In this document: positions 29,842 through 37,983 of the stretch, piece by piece
Position numbering within the stretch: the stretch's first letter is position 1
Layout of the letters: the number at the start of each line of letters is the position of its first letter
Notes under the pieces: model-generated
What the model saw: the letters and a program-made list of their open reading frames with translations, nothing else
Told to the model about the DNA's origin: nothing
Databases searched by the model: none
Assembly (NCBI GenBank): GCA_017403285.1
Contig: JAFQOI010000109.1
Coordinates: 1 to 38,694, forward strand
Direction of reading: 5' to 3'
Length of the DNA: 38,694 nt
Origin: a bacterium
Lineage (GTDB): Bacteria > Cyanobacteriota > Vampirovibrionia > Gastranaerophilales > Gastranaerophilaceae
Translations under genes and position numbers: made by a program

Positions 29842-30172
29842 ATGCAAAAAAATGATAGCATTTTAAAAACTATGTTAATAATTATAATAATTATTACGGG
29901 GTCTTGTGTAGGACTATATTATATAATGAAATCAGAAAAAACATCTAATTCAACAACTAATACAAGTAGTAATACAAGTAGTAATATTTCAAAAGAAACA
30001 AATAAAAGTGTAATTAATAATGAAAATAAAAATTATGAATATATAGAAGACACAGATATATTTACCCCTAGAAGTGCATGATGAGACTATGATGTATACA
30101 TATTCTAAAGATGGATTAAATGTTATTTTAGGAGTTAAATCAAATTCTTTTGAAATAACTTTATCTAAGTAG
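29842..30172 (+). CDS. Membrane-anchored moron protein, frame interrupted near the C-terminus
   Basis: It has an N-terminal transmembrane helix (about 10-28, TMLIIIIIITGSCVGLYYIM), a Ser/Thr/Asn-rich linker (SNSTTNTSSNTSS) and an outside domain. The first frame ends at TGA 30079 (79 aa). In the +1 frame the sequence continues as EVHDETMMYTYSKDGLNV, then ILGVKSNSFEITLSK, to TAG 30170. The change is at a CCCC run (30065-30068), so a one-base indel is likely. ATG 29842 fits the AAAGGGGG site. It has its own promoter and terminator within the head operon. Superinfection exclusion or host fitness roles are guesses. Confidence 0.55.
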
Positions 30173-30215
30173 TCACACAAAATCACAGTAAATCACAATT
30201 AAAATATGTTAATAT
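30171..30215 (+). promoter_or_regulatory. Second AATCACA repeat array with extended -10
   Basis: AGTCACA (30171-30177), AATCACA (30181-30187) and AATCACA (30191-30197), 10 bp apart, then 12 bases to TAATAT (30210-30215) with TG in the extended position. It has the same geometry as 23784-23828, and a strong terminator begins 18 bases after the -10. The first repeat overlaps the moron stop codon. Confidence 0.55.
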
Positions 30216-30232
30216 TATACTAGCTAAAAGCG

Positions 30233-30267
30233 AGAAGAAATTCAAAAATGAGTTTCTTCTTTTTTTT
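30233..30267 (+). terminator. Terminator after the moron gene
   Basis: AGAAGAAATTCA (30233-30244), loop AAAA, TGAGTTTCTTCT (30249-30260): 12 pairs with one G-U, then T8. Confidence 0.88.
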
Positions 30268-30288
30268 GCGCAAAAGGCGGTGATAATG

Positions 30289-30498
30289 ATGTATGAGTTA
30301 GAAGTAATAGTAGATGTTTTTAAAGATATTCGAACTAAAAAAGAATATAAAAAGGGCGATAAGTTTAAATGTGATAAACAAAGAGGAGCAAGTTTAATTG
30401 TTAAAGGAATATGCAAACTTGTTGCTGAAATAAAAGAAGATGCAAACAAAGAAAACGAAAATAAAGAAGATACAAACACTAAAAATAAACAAAAATAG
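30289..30498 (+). CDS. Small head-module protein, 69 aa
   Basis: A beta-rich N-terminus (YELEVIVDVFKDIRTKKEY, KGDKF) of a type often encoded near scaffold genes, then an acidic Lys/Glu/Asn tail. AAAGGCGG is 8 bases from ATG 30289. Precise function unknown. Confidence 0.6.
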   Translation: MYELEVIVDVFKDIRTKKEYKKGDKFKCDKQRGASLIVKGICKLVAEIKEDANKENENKEDTNTKNKQK

Positions 30499-30561
30499 TT
30501 ATCAGGCTGTACAGCAAAAAAAATATATAGTCGACGGACTTAAATCGGGGGAGGTTCCAAT

Positions 30562-31146
30562 ATGGAAAACGAAAACAAAGAAAATGTAGATACTCAAACT
30601 GCAACAGAAAAAGAGGAAAATCAAAGTACTCAAAAAACTGAAACCAAAAATGAGGGTGAGAAAGAAAAGAAAACTAATGCTACTAAAAATGGTGATGGTT
30701 CAATTACTTTCGGAAGTCAAAAAGAGTTAGATGGTTTTATTGATAGAGTATTTGCTAAGATGAAAGAAAATCAAGCAAATAATGTAGTAGAAGAAAATAA
30801 AACTACTCAAACAACACAAGAAACACAAAACGTTTCAACAGATTTTACAAGTGAAATAGCTTTAACAATGGCAGAAAGTGGAATTGATGCAACTAAAACA
30901 CGTAGATTAGCAAGATTGGTTGACCAATCTAAATGTGTAGTTAATGGTGTATTAGATTCAGATAAACTAAAGGCTGAAATTGAAGCTATTAGTTCTGAGT
31001 TTCCAGAATTTAAGAAAAAAGAGGAAACAACAGATAGTAAAGATGATAAAAAAGAAGGCTTTAAATTTGGAGCAGTAGGACAAGACGAAAGTCAAAGTCA
31101 ATCAACAGGTGCCGTTCCTAAAAAAAGATGGAATAGGTTTAATTAA
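30562..31146 (+). CDS. Capsid scaffolding protein (DUF4355 / GP20-like)
   Basis: The 194-residue protein is highly charged and low in complexity at both ends, with a central FGSQKELDGFIDRVFAKMKE helix and a C-terminal basic PKKRWNRFN that would contact the coat protein. Its place directly before the major capsid gene is the standard one for scaffold. It has GGGGGAGG before the ATG. Confidence 0.85.
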   Translation: MENENKENVDTQTATEKEENQSTQKTETKNEGEKEKKTNATKNGDGSITFGSQKELDGFIDRVFAKMKENQANNVVEENKTTQTTQETQNVSTDFTSEIALTMAESGIDATKTRRLARLVDQSKCVVNGVLDSDKLKAEIEAISSEFPEFKKKEETTDSKDDKKEGFKFGAVGQDESQSQSTGAVPKKRWNRFN

Positions 31147-31163
31147 TAAGGTAGGGATTTAAA

Positions 31164-32114
31164 ATGCCAAATTTAAATTATGCAGAAGTATGGGATAAAG
31201 ATTTATTAGCTATATTAAATCAAGGTATGTTAACTAGTCCATTCTTAACAACAAATGTTAAATGGGTTGGAGCAAAAACATTTCATTTTACACAAATGAA
31301 TACAAGTGGTTATAAATCACATAGCAGACAAGGTGGATGGAATAAAGGAAGTTATGAACAAAATGATGTTCCATACACAGTAACACATGATAGAGATATA
31401 TCATTCTTAGTAGATAAAGCAGATGTAGATGAAACAAATGCAACAGCATCAATAAAAAATATTTCAAAAACATTCCACGAAACTCAACAAGTACCAGAAA
31501 TAGATGCTTATTTCTTCTCTAAAGTAGCTCAAGAAGCTATGAAATTACAAGGATATCATTCTGAAACAGCAGAAGCTGATTATACAGTAGAAAATGTTTA
31601 TACAAAATTAAAAACAATGTTAGCTACTGGAAAATTAAGAAGATATGTAAAAAATGGTTCTTTAATTTGTTATGTAAGAAGTTTCATAATGGATTTATTA
31701 GAGAATTGTAAAGATTTTACAAGAAAAATAGAAATGACACAAATTGCTGAAGGTGGAATAGGTTTAGAAACAAGAGTAACAGAAATTAATGGTGTAACTC
31801 TTATGGAAGTAATTGATGATGAAAGATTTTATAATAAATTTGATTTTACAGACGGTTTTGAACCAGTAGCTAAAGCTGATGGTGTAGAAGGTTCAAAAAG
31901 AATTAATGTTTTAATTGCTTCTTTAGAAACTGTTAAAACTGTTCCAAAACTTTCAAGTATTTACTATTTTGCACCAGGTGCTCATACTGAAGGTGATGGA
32001 TACTTATATCAAGATAGAAGCTTATCTGATACATTCGTATTCCCAAACGGTAAAGATAATAAAATCGATAGTATATATGTAGATGTTGATACTACAGAAT
32101 ATACAGCAGAATAG
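31164..32114 (+). CDS. Major capsid protein
   Basis: The 316-residue protein has a family-typical N-terminus (YAEVWDKDLLAILNQGMLTS), a glycine-rich SRQGGWNKGSYEQ loop, the DRDISFLVDKADVDETNATA spine region and a C-terminal domain ending with a DTFVFPNGKDNKID segment. This is the HK97-fold coat protein type found after DUF4355-like scaffolds in Firmicutes siphophages. RBS GGTAGGG is modest, as in many highly expressed phage genes. Confidence 0.9.
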   Translation: MPNLNYAEVWDKDLLAILNQGMLTSPFLTTNVKWVGAKTFHFTQMNTSGYKSHSRQGGWNKGSYEQNDVPYTVTHDRDISFLVDKADVDETNATASIKNISKTFHETQQVPEIDAYFFSKVAQEAMKLQGYHSETAEADYTVENVYTKLKTMLATGKLRRYVKNGSLICYVRSFIMDLLENCKDFTRKIEMTQIAEGGIGLETRVTEINGVTLMEVIDDERFYNKFDFTDGFEPVAKADGVEGSKRINVLIASLETVKTVPKLSSIYYFAPGAHTEGDGYLYQDRSLSDTFVFPNGKDNKIDSIYVDVDTTEYTAE

Positions 32115-32125
32115 GGGGTATAACA

Positions 32126-32371
32126 ATGAAGAAAATTTATAAAGACAATGTAATACTTTCTGTTGATGAAAAGCAAGTAGATGAATATAAAAAAAGAGGT
32201 TTTAAAGTTGTAGGAGAAAAAGAAACTAAAGAAGATACTAAAACTTCTAAGAAAATCAAAGACTTAGAAAAACAAATTGAAACTTTAGAATCTGAAAAAG
32301 CTGAATTAGAAACTAAAGTAACAACTTTAGAATCTGAAAAAGCTGAATTAGAAAAGAAAATAACAAAATAG
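32126..32371 (+). CDS. Small coiled-coil head protein with tandem repeat, 81 aa
   Basis: The N-terminal part (MKKIYKDNVILSVDEKQVDE) resembles small head-associated proteins. The C-terminal half is a coiled coil that includes the tandem unit TLESEKAELE twice, repeated almost exactly at DNA level (about 30 bases). It could be a head fibre or a connector-related protein. RBS AGGGGGT. Confidence 0.6.
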   Translation: MKKIYKDNVILSVDEKQVDEYKKRGFKVVGEKETKEDTKTSKKIKDLEKQIETLESEKAELETKVTTLESEKAELEKKITK

Positions 32372-32381
32372 GAGTATATAT

Positions 32382-32753
32382 ATGAAGTATATAACAATAA
32401 AAGATTATATGCGAATCTCTAATACTCAAGAAGTAGAAAATGAAACAGACATAGAAGTATTAATAGAACTTGCTTCTATGTCTGTAAATAAAGCTACTTT
32501 AACTAGAATAGAAAAAAGAGGTTTTGATAATTTAACACCAAACCAACAAGAATTAATTAAAAAAGCTGTTGTAGAGCAAATGAACTATATTAGTGAAGAA
32601 TATTCAGAATTAAGTAATGTAAGTAGTTATTCTTTAAATGGTGATATTAGCATCAATTTTAAAGATAATAACGAGATATATGACAATTTAGAATTAACTA
32701 AAAAAGCTTATTTATATTTACAACAAACTGGATTAATGTTTAGGGGGTGTTAA
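32382..32753 (+). CDS. Head-tail connector protein (gp6/gp15-like adaptor)
   Basis: The 123-residue helical protein (MRISNTQEVENETDIEVLIE, then RGFDNLTPNQQELIKKAVVE) corresponds in place and form to the adaptor that extends the portal channel in SPP1-like phages. The ending LQQTGLMFRG is typical. Confidence 0.75.
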   Translation: MKYITIKDYMRISNTQEVENETDIEVLIELASMSVNKATLTRIEKRGFDNLTPNQQELIKKAVVEQMNYISEEYSELSNVSSYSLNGDISINFKDNNEIYDNLELTKKAYLYLQQTGLMFRGC

Positions 32754-32755
32754 AT

Positions 32756-33097
32756 ATGATTAAAAAGTTTAATAATAGAATATTAGAGCCATTTATACAA
32801 ACAGAATGTGTAGTTAGTATAAATAGAGAAGGAGTTTCTGAACAAGGAGAACCTTTGCAAGATTTAGTAATTAAAACTAAATGTAGATTTGTAGAAAAAC
32901 TAAAAAAGTTTTATACAAAAGAAGGACAAGAAGTTAAATTACTAGGAAGAATTACAACTTTAGGTGATATTGCACCAAATATTGAAATAAGTGGTGGAAC
33001 TGTAGAAGTTGAGGGAAGTAAATATTATATTTATGAAGCTAGACGTGGAAGAAATCCAGATGGTTCAATTCATCATACTGTTTTGGAGTTGATGTAA
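32756..33097 (+). CDS. Head-tail joining / head closure protein (Minor_capsid_1-like)
   Basis: The 113-residue beta-rich protein fits the second connector position. ATG 32756 is 8 bases from GGGGG at 32743-32747. Key parts: KCRFVEKLKKFYTKEGQEV and IEISGGTVEVEGSKYYIYEA. Confidence 0.7.
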   Translation: MIKKFNNRILEPFIQTECVVSINREGVSEQGEPLQDLVIKTKCRFVEKLKKFYTKEGQEVKLLGRITTLGDIAPNIEISGGTVEVEGSKYYIYEARRGRNPDGSIHHTVLELM

Positions 33098-33098
33098 T

Positions 33099-33473
33099 AT
33101 GAAAATTAATGTAAAAACTAAAATTAACAAAGGTAAATTACAGCAAATAACTAAAAATGCTGAAAAGGCATTAATAGAAACTGCTGAAGCAATAAAAACA
33201 GATTTATATCAAAGTCAAACAATGCCATTTGATACTGGAAACATGCAAAATAATTCTACTTTTGTAGATGATGCACAATCTAAAAATGGAGTTGTAAGAC
33301 TTGTTACAGATACACCTTATGCAAGAAAGACATATTTTCATCCTGAGTACAACTTTAAAAAGGATAATAATCCTAATGCTCAAGGGAGATGGCTTGATAT
33401 TTATATAACAGGAGTAAAAAAAGATTTTGCTCAAAAAACTTTTGCAAAATTAATGAAAAAAATGGAGGGGTAA
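33099..33473 (+). CDS. Minor capsid / tail completion protein (Minor_capsid_2-like)
   Basis: The 124-residue protein has MPFDTGNMQNNSTFVD, then DTPYARKTYFHPEYNF and NAQGRWLDIY, the conserved pattern of the Minor_capsid_2/HK97-gp10-like proteins that close the tail end joined to the head. Confidence 0.8.
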   Translation: MKINVKTKINKGKLQQITKNAEKALIETAEAIKTDLYQSQTMPFDTGNMQNNSTFVDDAQSKNGVVRLVTDTPYARKTYFHPEYNFKKDNNPNAQGRWLDIYITGVKKDFAQKTFAKLMKKMEG

Positions 33474-33475
33474 TA

Positions 33476-33859
33476 TTGGATATAGAAAAAGTAAAAGATG
33501 GCTTAAAAAGTATTATCACAATGGAAAATTGGTCTTGTGGAACTATTGATAAAAATAAAGAACAAGCTATTGGAGTATATGATAATACTAGAAGAATAGA
33601 AAAAATAAGTCAATTCGATAATTTACAAACATATACAATAGTACCTTTTTCTTTATTAATAAGATATACGCAAAATTATGTTAGTGCAAATAAAAAAGCT
33701 TATGAAATATATAATGCAATAAAAGATAAGAAAGTATTGGAAATTGATAATAAAAAATATTATATGATTTTGGTTGATGAAAATCCACAAAATACAGGCC
33801 CAGATGATAAAGGAATATATGAATTTGTTATTGATTTTAATTTATTAGGAGGAAAATAA
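33476..33859 (+). CDS. Minor capsid / tail terminator protein (Minor_capsid_3-like)
   Basis: The 127-residue protein has an IVPFSLLIRYTQNYVSANKK core and ends VDENPQNTGPDDKGIYEF. TTG start 33476 with GGAGGGG. Its position before the major tail gene fits a tail terminator. Confidence 0.75.
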   Translation: MDIEKVKDGLKSIITMENWSCGTIDKNKEQAIGVYDNTRRIEKISQFDNLQTYTIVPFSLLIRYTQNYVSANKKAYEIYNAIKDKKVLEIDNKKYYMILVDENPQNTGPDDKGIYEFVIDFNLLGGK

Positions 33860-33860
33860 A

Positions 33861-34295
33861 ATGGCAGATAATAACGGAGTATTTCCATGTTATCAAAACC
33901 AATTCCAAATTGGAAATGATAAAGAAAGTTTAAGTAATATAGCAGATATGGAAACTTTTTCACCTTCTTTTGATAATGGTATCGAGGAATGGACACCTTA
34001 TGATACAGAAGGATGGATAAGAAGATTAATGACTGCTAAATCAGTTACTATTTCTGTAACAGGAAAAAGAAATATAGGTGATACAGGAAACGATTTAGTA
34101 GCAGGTTTGTTAATGCAAAATGGTAGAGCTGTTGAAAAACCATTCCAATGGACTTTCCCAGATGGAACAACAGTATTATTCGAAAATGCAATAATAAATG
34201 TTACTGCATGTGGTGCAGGAGATTCAACTGGTGTTGGACCTTTAGAGTATGAAGTAATGTCAAACGGTAAACCTACTGTAACTGTAGCAGGATAG
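33861..34295 (+). CDS. Major tail (tube) protein
   Basis: The 144-residue beta-rich protein (NIADMETFSPSFDNGIEEWT, GWIRRLMTAKSVTISVTGKR, FPDGTTVLFENAIINVTACG) is the tube protein of short-MTP siphophages. TAGGAGG precedes the ATG; a terminator follows, usual for highly expressed tube genes. Confidence 0.85.
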   Translation: MADNNGVFPCYQNQFQIGNDKESLSNIADMETFSPSFDNGIEEWTPYDTEGWIRRLMTAKSVTISVTGKRNIGDTGNDLVAGLLMQNGRAVEKPFQWTFPDGTTVLFENAIINVTACGAGDSTGVGPLEYEVMSNGKPTVTVAG

Positions 34296-34302
34296 TATTT
34301 TC

Positions 34303-34331
34303 AAGAGGTAGTGTTGGTACTACCTCTTTTT
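34303..34331 (+). terminator. Terminator after the major tail gene
   Basis: AAGAGGTAGT (34303-34312) and ACTACCTCTT (34319-34328) form a perfect 10-bp stem, loop GTTGGT, then a T run. It likely attenuates transcription into the tail assembly genes. Confidence 0.85.
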
Positions 34332-34360
34332 AAAATTTAAAAATGAAAGGATGAAGCAAA

Positions 34361-34681
34361 ATGGCTGATATTAATATAAGTGATAGATTATCACAAGAAA
34401 AACAAACAATAACAATAAAAGAAGGGGTGACATTTGAAGTTGATTGTTCAGCAGAAACAATGATAAAGGCACAAGAAAAATTTAAAGCAGGTGCAGATTT
34501 AAATACTATGTTTGAAATAATTGATTTGTTATTAGTTGAGGAAAATGCTTTAGAAATTATAAAAGGAATGAAATTGAAAGCTAAACATATAGAAACTATA
34601 GTTTTAGCAATAATGGCACAAGTTCAAGAAATTCCATTTGAGGAAATGGAGAAACGATTTCGCGAAAACACAGCAGAGTAA
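34361..34681 (+). CDS. Tail assembly chaperone, G-type
   Basis: The 106-residue protein is acidic and helical (TIKEGVTFEVDCSAETMIKA, GADLNTMFEIIDLLLVEENA) and stands between the tube and tape measure genes, the standard chaperone place. The next frame (+1) overlaps by 44 bases, and a slip near 34658 would give a G-T fusion, as in lambda and Listeria PSA-type phages. Confidence 0.8.
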   Translation: MADINISDRLSQEKQTITIKEGVTFEVDCSAETMIKAQEKFKAGADLNTMFEIIDLLLVEENALEIIKGMKLKAKHIETIVLAIMAQVQEIPFEEMEKRFRENTAE

Positions 34682-35036
34682 TTTTGAACAATGGTATGAC
34701 ATGTTTGATGATTGGAAATTAATTGAATCAAGTATTGCTCAGCAATATGGAATAAGAGTAAGAAAAGAAATAAAAAATCTTACTTGGGGCGAATTATCTT
34801 CTTATATAGAAGGAATTAACTCAGATACTCCACTTGGACAAATTATTGCCATAAGGTCTGAAAATGACAGGGAAAAATTAAAAAGTTTTACTACTGAACA
34901 AAAAAGAATAAGAAATGAATACAGAAGTAAAATGGTAAAAAATAAACCTATTTCAGATGAAGAATTTAAGAAACAACTAGAAGGCATGAAACAAGCTTTC
35001 ATTGCTATGGCAGGAGGTACTGCTAAAAGAAAATAG
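34638..35036 (+). CDS. Tail assembly chaperone, T-type extension (Gp15-like)
   Basis: The +1 frame is open from 34638 to 35036. The sequence NFEQWYDMFDDWKLIESSIA, QQYGIRVRKE and TWGELSSYIEG is of the bacteriophage Gp15 type that follows the first chaperone in A118-like phages. The first possible start is TTG 34638 with no good ribosome site, so it is probably made as the C-terminal part of a frameshift fusion. Confidence 0.75.
   Translation: MRKWRNDFAKTQQSNFEQWYDMFDDWKLIESSIAQQYGIRVRKEIKNLTWGELSSYIEGINSDTPLGQIIAIRSENDREKLKSFTTEQKRIRNEYRSKMVKNKPISDEEFKKQLEGMKQAFIAMAGGTAKRK
34658..34663 (+). other. Candidate +1 programmed frameshift site in the tail chaperone pair
   Basis: The zero-frame codons are AAA CGA TTT CGC GAA. 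The rare CGC codon follows TTT, so tRNA-Phe could move from TTT (34658-34660) to TTC (34659-34661), whereupon GCG AAA ACA of the second frame is read. Both CGA and CGC are uncommon in this AT-rich genome, where arginine is mostly AGA, and would slow the ribosome. Confidence 0.5.
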
Positions 35037-35045
35037 GTGATGTAA

Positions 35046-37592
35046 TTGTCAGTAAATGTAGGAGAAATAGATTTAGAACTACTTTTGAGTAGTAATAAAT
35101 TTAATAAACAATTAGGAAACGTACAAAACATCGCAAATAAATCTGGTGGAGCAATAGCAGGTTCATTTAAAAAAATAGGTGTAGCAGTAGCAGCAGCTTT
35201 TTCTGTTAGTAAAATAGTAAGCTTTTCTAAAGAATGTATCGAATTAGGTTCTAATATTGCAGAAGTACAAAACGTTGTAGATGTAGCATTTAAAACAATG
35301 AATCAAAATGTGAATGATTTTGCAAACAATGCAGTAGAACAATTTGGATTAAGTCAGCTTGTTACTAAAAAATACATGGGAACATTTGGAGCAATGTCTC
35401 AAGCTTTTGGTTTTACAGAAAAACAAGCCTATGAAATGAGTAAAACATTAACTGGATTAGCAGGAGATGTAGCATCATTTTATAATTTGAGTACAGATGA
35501 AGCCTATACAAAACTTAAATCTGTATTTACTGGTGAAACAGAGAGCTTGAAAGATTTAGGTGTTGTAATGACACAAAGTGTATTAGACCAATATGCTTTA
35601 GCAAATGGTTATGGTAAAACTACTGCAAAAATGTCTGAACAAGAAAAAGTGGCTTTAAGATATAGCTTTGTATTAAAGCAACTAGAAATGGCTAGTGGGG
35701 ACTTTGTAAGAACACAAGATAGTTGGGCGAATCAAACAAGAGTACTTAGTTTAAGATTTGATGAATTAAAAGCAAGTATTGGACAAGGTTTAATAAATTT
35801 ATTTACACCATTAATAAAAGTAATTAACAGTGTTTTAGCAAGGTTGCAAGTATTAGCAAGTTCTTTTAAATCATTTACAGATATGATTACAGGAAATGTT
35901 AATAGTGGTAATAGTAGCGGATTCAGTTCTTTAGCAGAAAGTGCGACAGATGTGTCTGGTGCAGTTGATGGTATTGGAGATAGTGCTAAAAAAACACAAA
36001 AAGCATTAAGAGGTTTAAGAAATTTTGACATATTGAATAATATGACAAGTGCTAAAAGTGATAGTTCAGATACTGGAAGTTCTGCAAATAATATTGGAAT
36101 GGGAGCTATAGATTTTGAAAGTGTTTCAAGTTCTATGGACACAGCTTTTTCAAAAAGCTTTGAAGAGTTCTTTAAACCATTACAAAATTCTTGGGATAGA
36201 TATGGTGGAGAAATATTTGCTAACATAAAAAAGGCAGTAGGAAACTTTAAGAAATTATTTAAAGAATTAGGAAAAAGTTTTAAAAATGTATGGACTAATG
36301 GAACAGCTGAAACTGCACTAAATCATATACTATCAATAACTTCTAACATAATTGAAACTGTAGGAAATTTAGCAGGTGCTTTTACAAATGCTTGGGCAAA
36401 CGCAGGTAATGGAAATGCAATAGTTCAAAATATGTGTGATTGGTACAATAACTTATTATACATAGTAGATAGTATAAGTGAAAGTATAACAGAATTTACA
36501 AGTAGTCCAGAGTTTCAAGAGTTTGCTAACAGTACAATAGAAACCATAACCGCAATAACTGATACAATCAGCCATGTAGGGGATGTATTAAGAGAGTTAT
36601 GGGATGAATATGGAAAAGCTACTTTTGAGCAAATGTTAACTACATTAGCTAAGTTGGGAACTGCAATAAACAAAGTATGGAAACTAATACAACCTGTTGT
36701 AAATTGGATTATTGAAAATGTATTAAAAAAAGTAATAGAACGAATGATAGATAGAACAAAAGCTTTTTGGGAAATGCTTGAGGGCGTTGCTGATTTTGTT
36801 GTAGGAGTTTTTTCTGGTGATTGGTCAAGAGCTTGGGATGGAATAAAAGAGTGTTTTAAAGGTGCATTACACTTTATGAAAGCACAATTTGAAGTAATGT
36901 TTGGACCAATGATAGATAAATTTAAACTTGGTTGGGAAACTGTAAAAAGTGTTTGGCAAGGAGCAGGAAACTTCTTTAGTGGAATTTGGCAAGGAATTAA
37001 AAATGCTTTTGGTTCAGTAGGAACTTGGTTTAAAGATACATTTAGCAAAGCTTGGGAAAATGTTAGAAATGTATTTTCTACAGGAGGGCGTGTATTTGAT
37101 GGAATAAAGGATGGTATTGATAGAACTTTTAAAATTGTAGTCAATAAATTAATTGATGGTATAAATAGAGTAATTAAAATACCGTTTGATAAGATAAAAG
37201 ATGCATTAAACAAAATAAGAAATGTAGAAATTGCTGGATGGCATCCTTTCTATGGACTTCCTTATATATCTACGCCACAAATACCACGTTTAGCTCAAGG
37301 TGGATATTTCAAAGCAAATCAACCAACTCTTGCTATGGTAGGTGACAATATGACTCAAGACGAAGTTGTAACACCAGTTCCAAAAATGCAAGATGCATTA
37401 AGAACAGTATTAAATGAAGAAAAAGGAAACACAGAAATAGTTAGCTTATTAAAACAAATAATAAACTTATTAAAGAATATAGGTGGAGAAACAGTCTTAC
37501 AAATTGGTGAAGAAGAGTTAGCAAGAGCAGTAATAAAAGGAATGAGGGTTTTACAAGCTAAGTCAAGTAAACCAATATTAGATTTTATATAG
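35046..37592 (+). CDS. Tape measure protein
   Basis: The 848-residue protein, the largest in the genome, has an N-terminal helical part with SGGAIAGSFKKIGVAVAAAF, a family-typical region (FGLSQLVTKKYMGTFGAMSQ, TETLSGLAGD-like), hydrophobic and Trp-rich segments in the C-terminal half (GNFFSGIWQGIKNAFGSVGT) and the usual ending with a GGYFKANQPTLAMVGDN motif. Its length suggests a siphovirus tail of roughly 125 nm (about 1.5 angstrom per residue). TTG start 35046 with AGGTGATG upstream. Confidence 0.93.
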   Translation: MSVNVGEIDLELLLSSNKFNKQLGNVQNIANKSGGAIAGSFKKIGVAVAAAFSVSKIVSFSKECIELGSNIAEVQNVVDVAFKTMNQNVNDFANNAVEQFGLSQLVTKKYMGTFGAMSQAFGFTEKQAYEMSKTLTGLAGDVASFYNLSTDEAYTKLKSVFTGETESLKDLGVVMTQSVLDQYALANGYGKTTAKMSEQEKVALRYSFVLKQLEMASGDFVRTQDSWANQTRVLSLRFDELKASIGQGLINLFTPLIKVINSVLARLQVLASSFKSFTDMITGNVNSGNSSGFSSLAESATDVSGAVDGIGDSAKKTQKALRGLRNFDILNNMTSAKSDSSDTGSSANNIGMGAIDFESVSSSMDTAFSKSFEEFFKPLQNSWDRYGGEIFANIKKAVGNFKKLFKELGKSFKNVWTNGTAETALNHILSITSNIIETVGNLAGAFTNAWANAGNGNAIVQNMCDWYNNLLYIVDSISESITEFTSSPEFQEFANSTIETITAITDTISHVGDVLRELWDEYGKATFEQMLTTLAKLGTAINKVWKLIQPVVNWIIENVLKKVIERMIDRTKAFWEMLEGVADFVVGVFSGDWSRAWDGIKECFKGALHFMKAQFEVMFGPMIDKFKLGWETVKSVWQGAGNFFSGIWQGIKNAFGSVGTWFKDTFSKAWENVRNVFSTGGRVFDGIKDGIDRTFKIVVNKLIDGINRVIKIPFDKIKDALNKIRNVEIAGWHPFYGLPYISTPQIPRLAQGGYFKANQPTLAMVGDNMTQDEVVTPVPKMQDALRTVLNEEKGNTEIVSLLKQIINLLKNIGGETVLQIGEEELARAVIKGMRVLQAKSSKPILDFI

Positions 37593-37607
37593 AAAGGGGA
37601 GAAGTAT

Positions 37608-37973
37608 ATGGAAGAGAATAGGTCAATAATACAGTTTAAAGGAGAAAATATACCTTCTCCTTTACCACCTCAAATAGGAATAAAAGATTTAGACCAAGAT
37701 TCTGATACAAATGCACAGGGAGAATGTGAAAGAAATAGAATAGCAGTAAAAAGGACATTATCATTAGAATGGGGACCTTTGCCTTGGGCTGAAGTTAGTA
37801 AAATTTTAAATTTGGTAAAAGATGCATATGTAGAAGCAAATTACCCTGATCCACAAGATTTTAAATTTGAAACAAGAACATTTTATGTTGGTGATAGACC
37901 AGTTTTAGCAGCTTTTGAAGATAGTGGCACAATTATGTGGACAGGTTTAAAGTTTGAAATGGTTGAAAAGTAG
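37608..37973 (+). CDS. Tail protein, DUF6711-like
   Basis: The 121-residue beta-rich protein has the family pattern IPSPLPPQIGIKDLDQ, RTLSLEWGPLPWAEVSKIL and RTFYVGDRPVLAAFE. This gene regularly stands between the tape measure and the distal tail/baseplate gene in Clostridia phages. AAGGGGAG precedes the ATG. Confidence 0.75.
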   Translation: MEENRSIIQFKGENIPSPLPPQIGIKDLDQDSDTNAQGECERNRIAVKRTLSLEWGPLPWAEVSKILNLVKDAYVEANYPDPQDFKFETRTFYVGDRPVLAAFEDSGTIMWTGLKFEMVEK

Positions 37974-37983
37974 GGGGGATAAT

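Noticed and set aside
36515-37213. Long - strand frame of 232 codons inside the tape measure gene
   Set aside because: It is fully inside the tape measure gene on the other strand, has no ribosome site or promoter, and its codon use is the mirror of the real gene.
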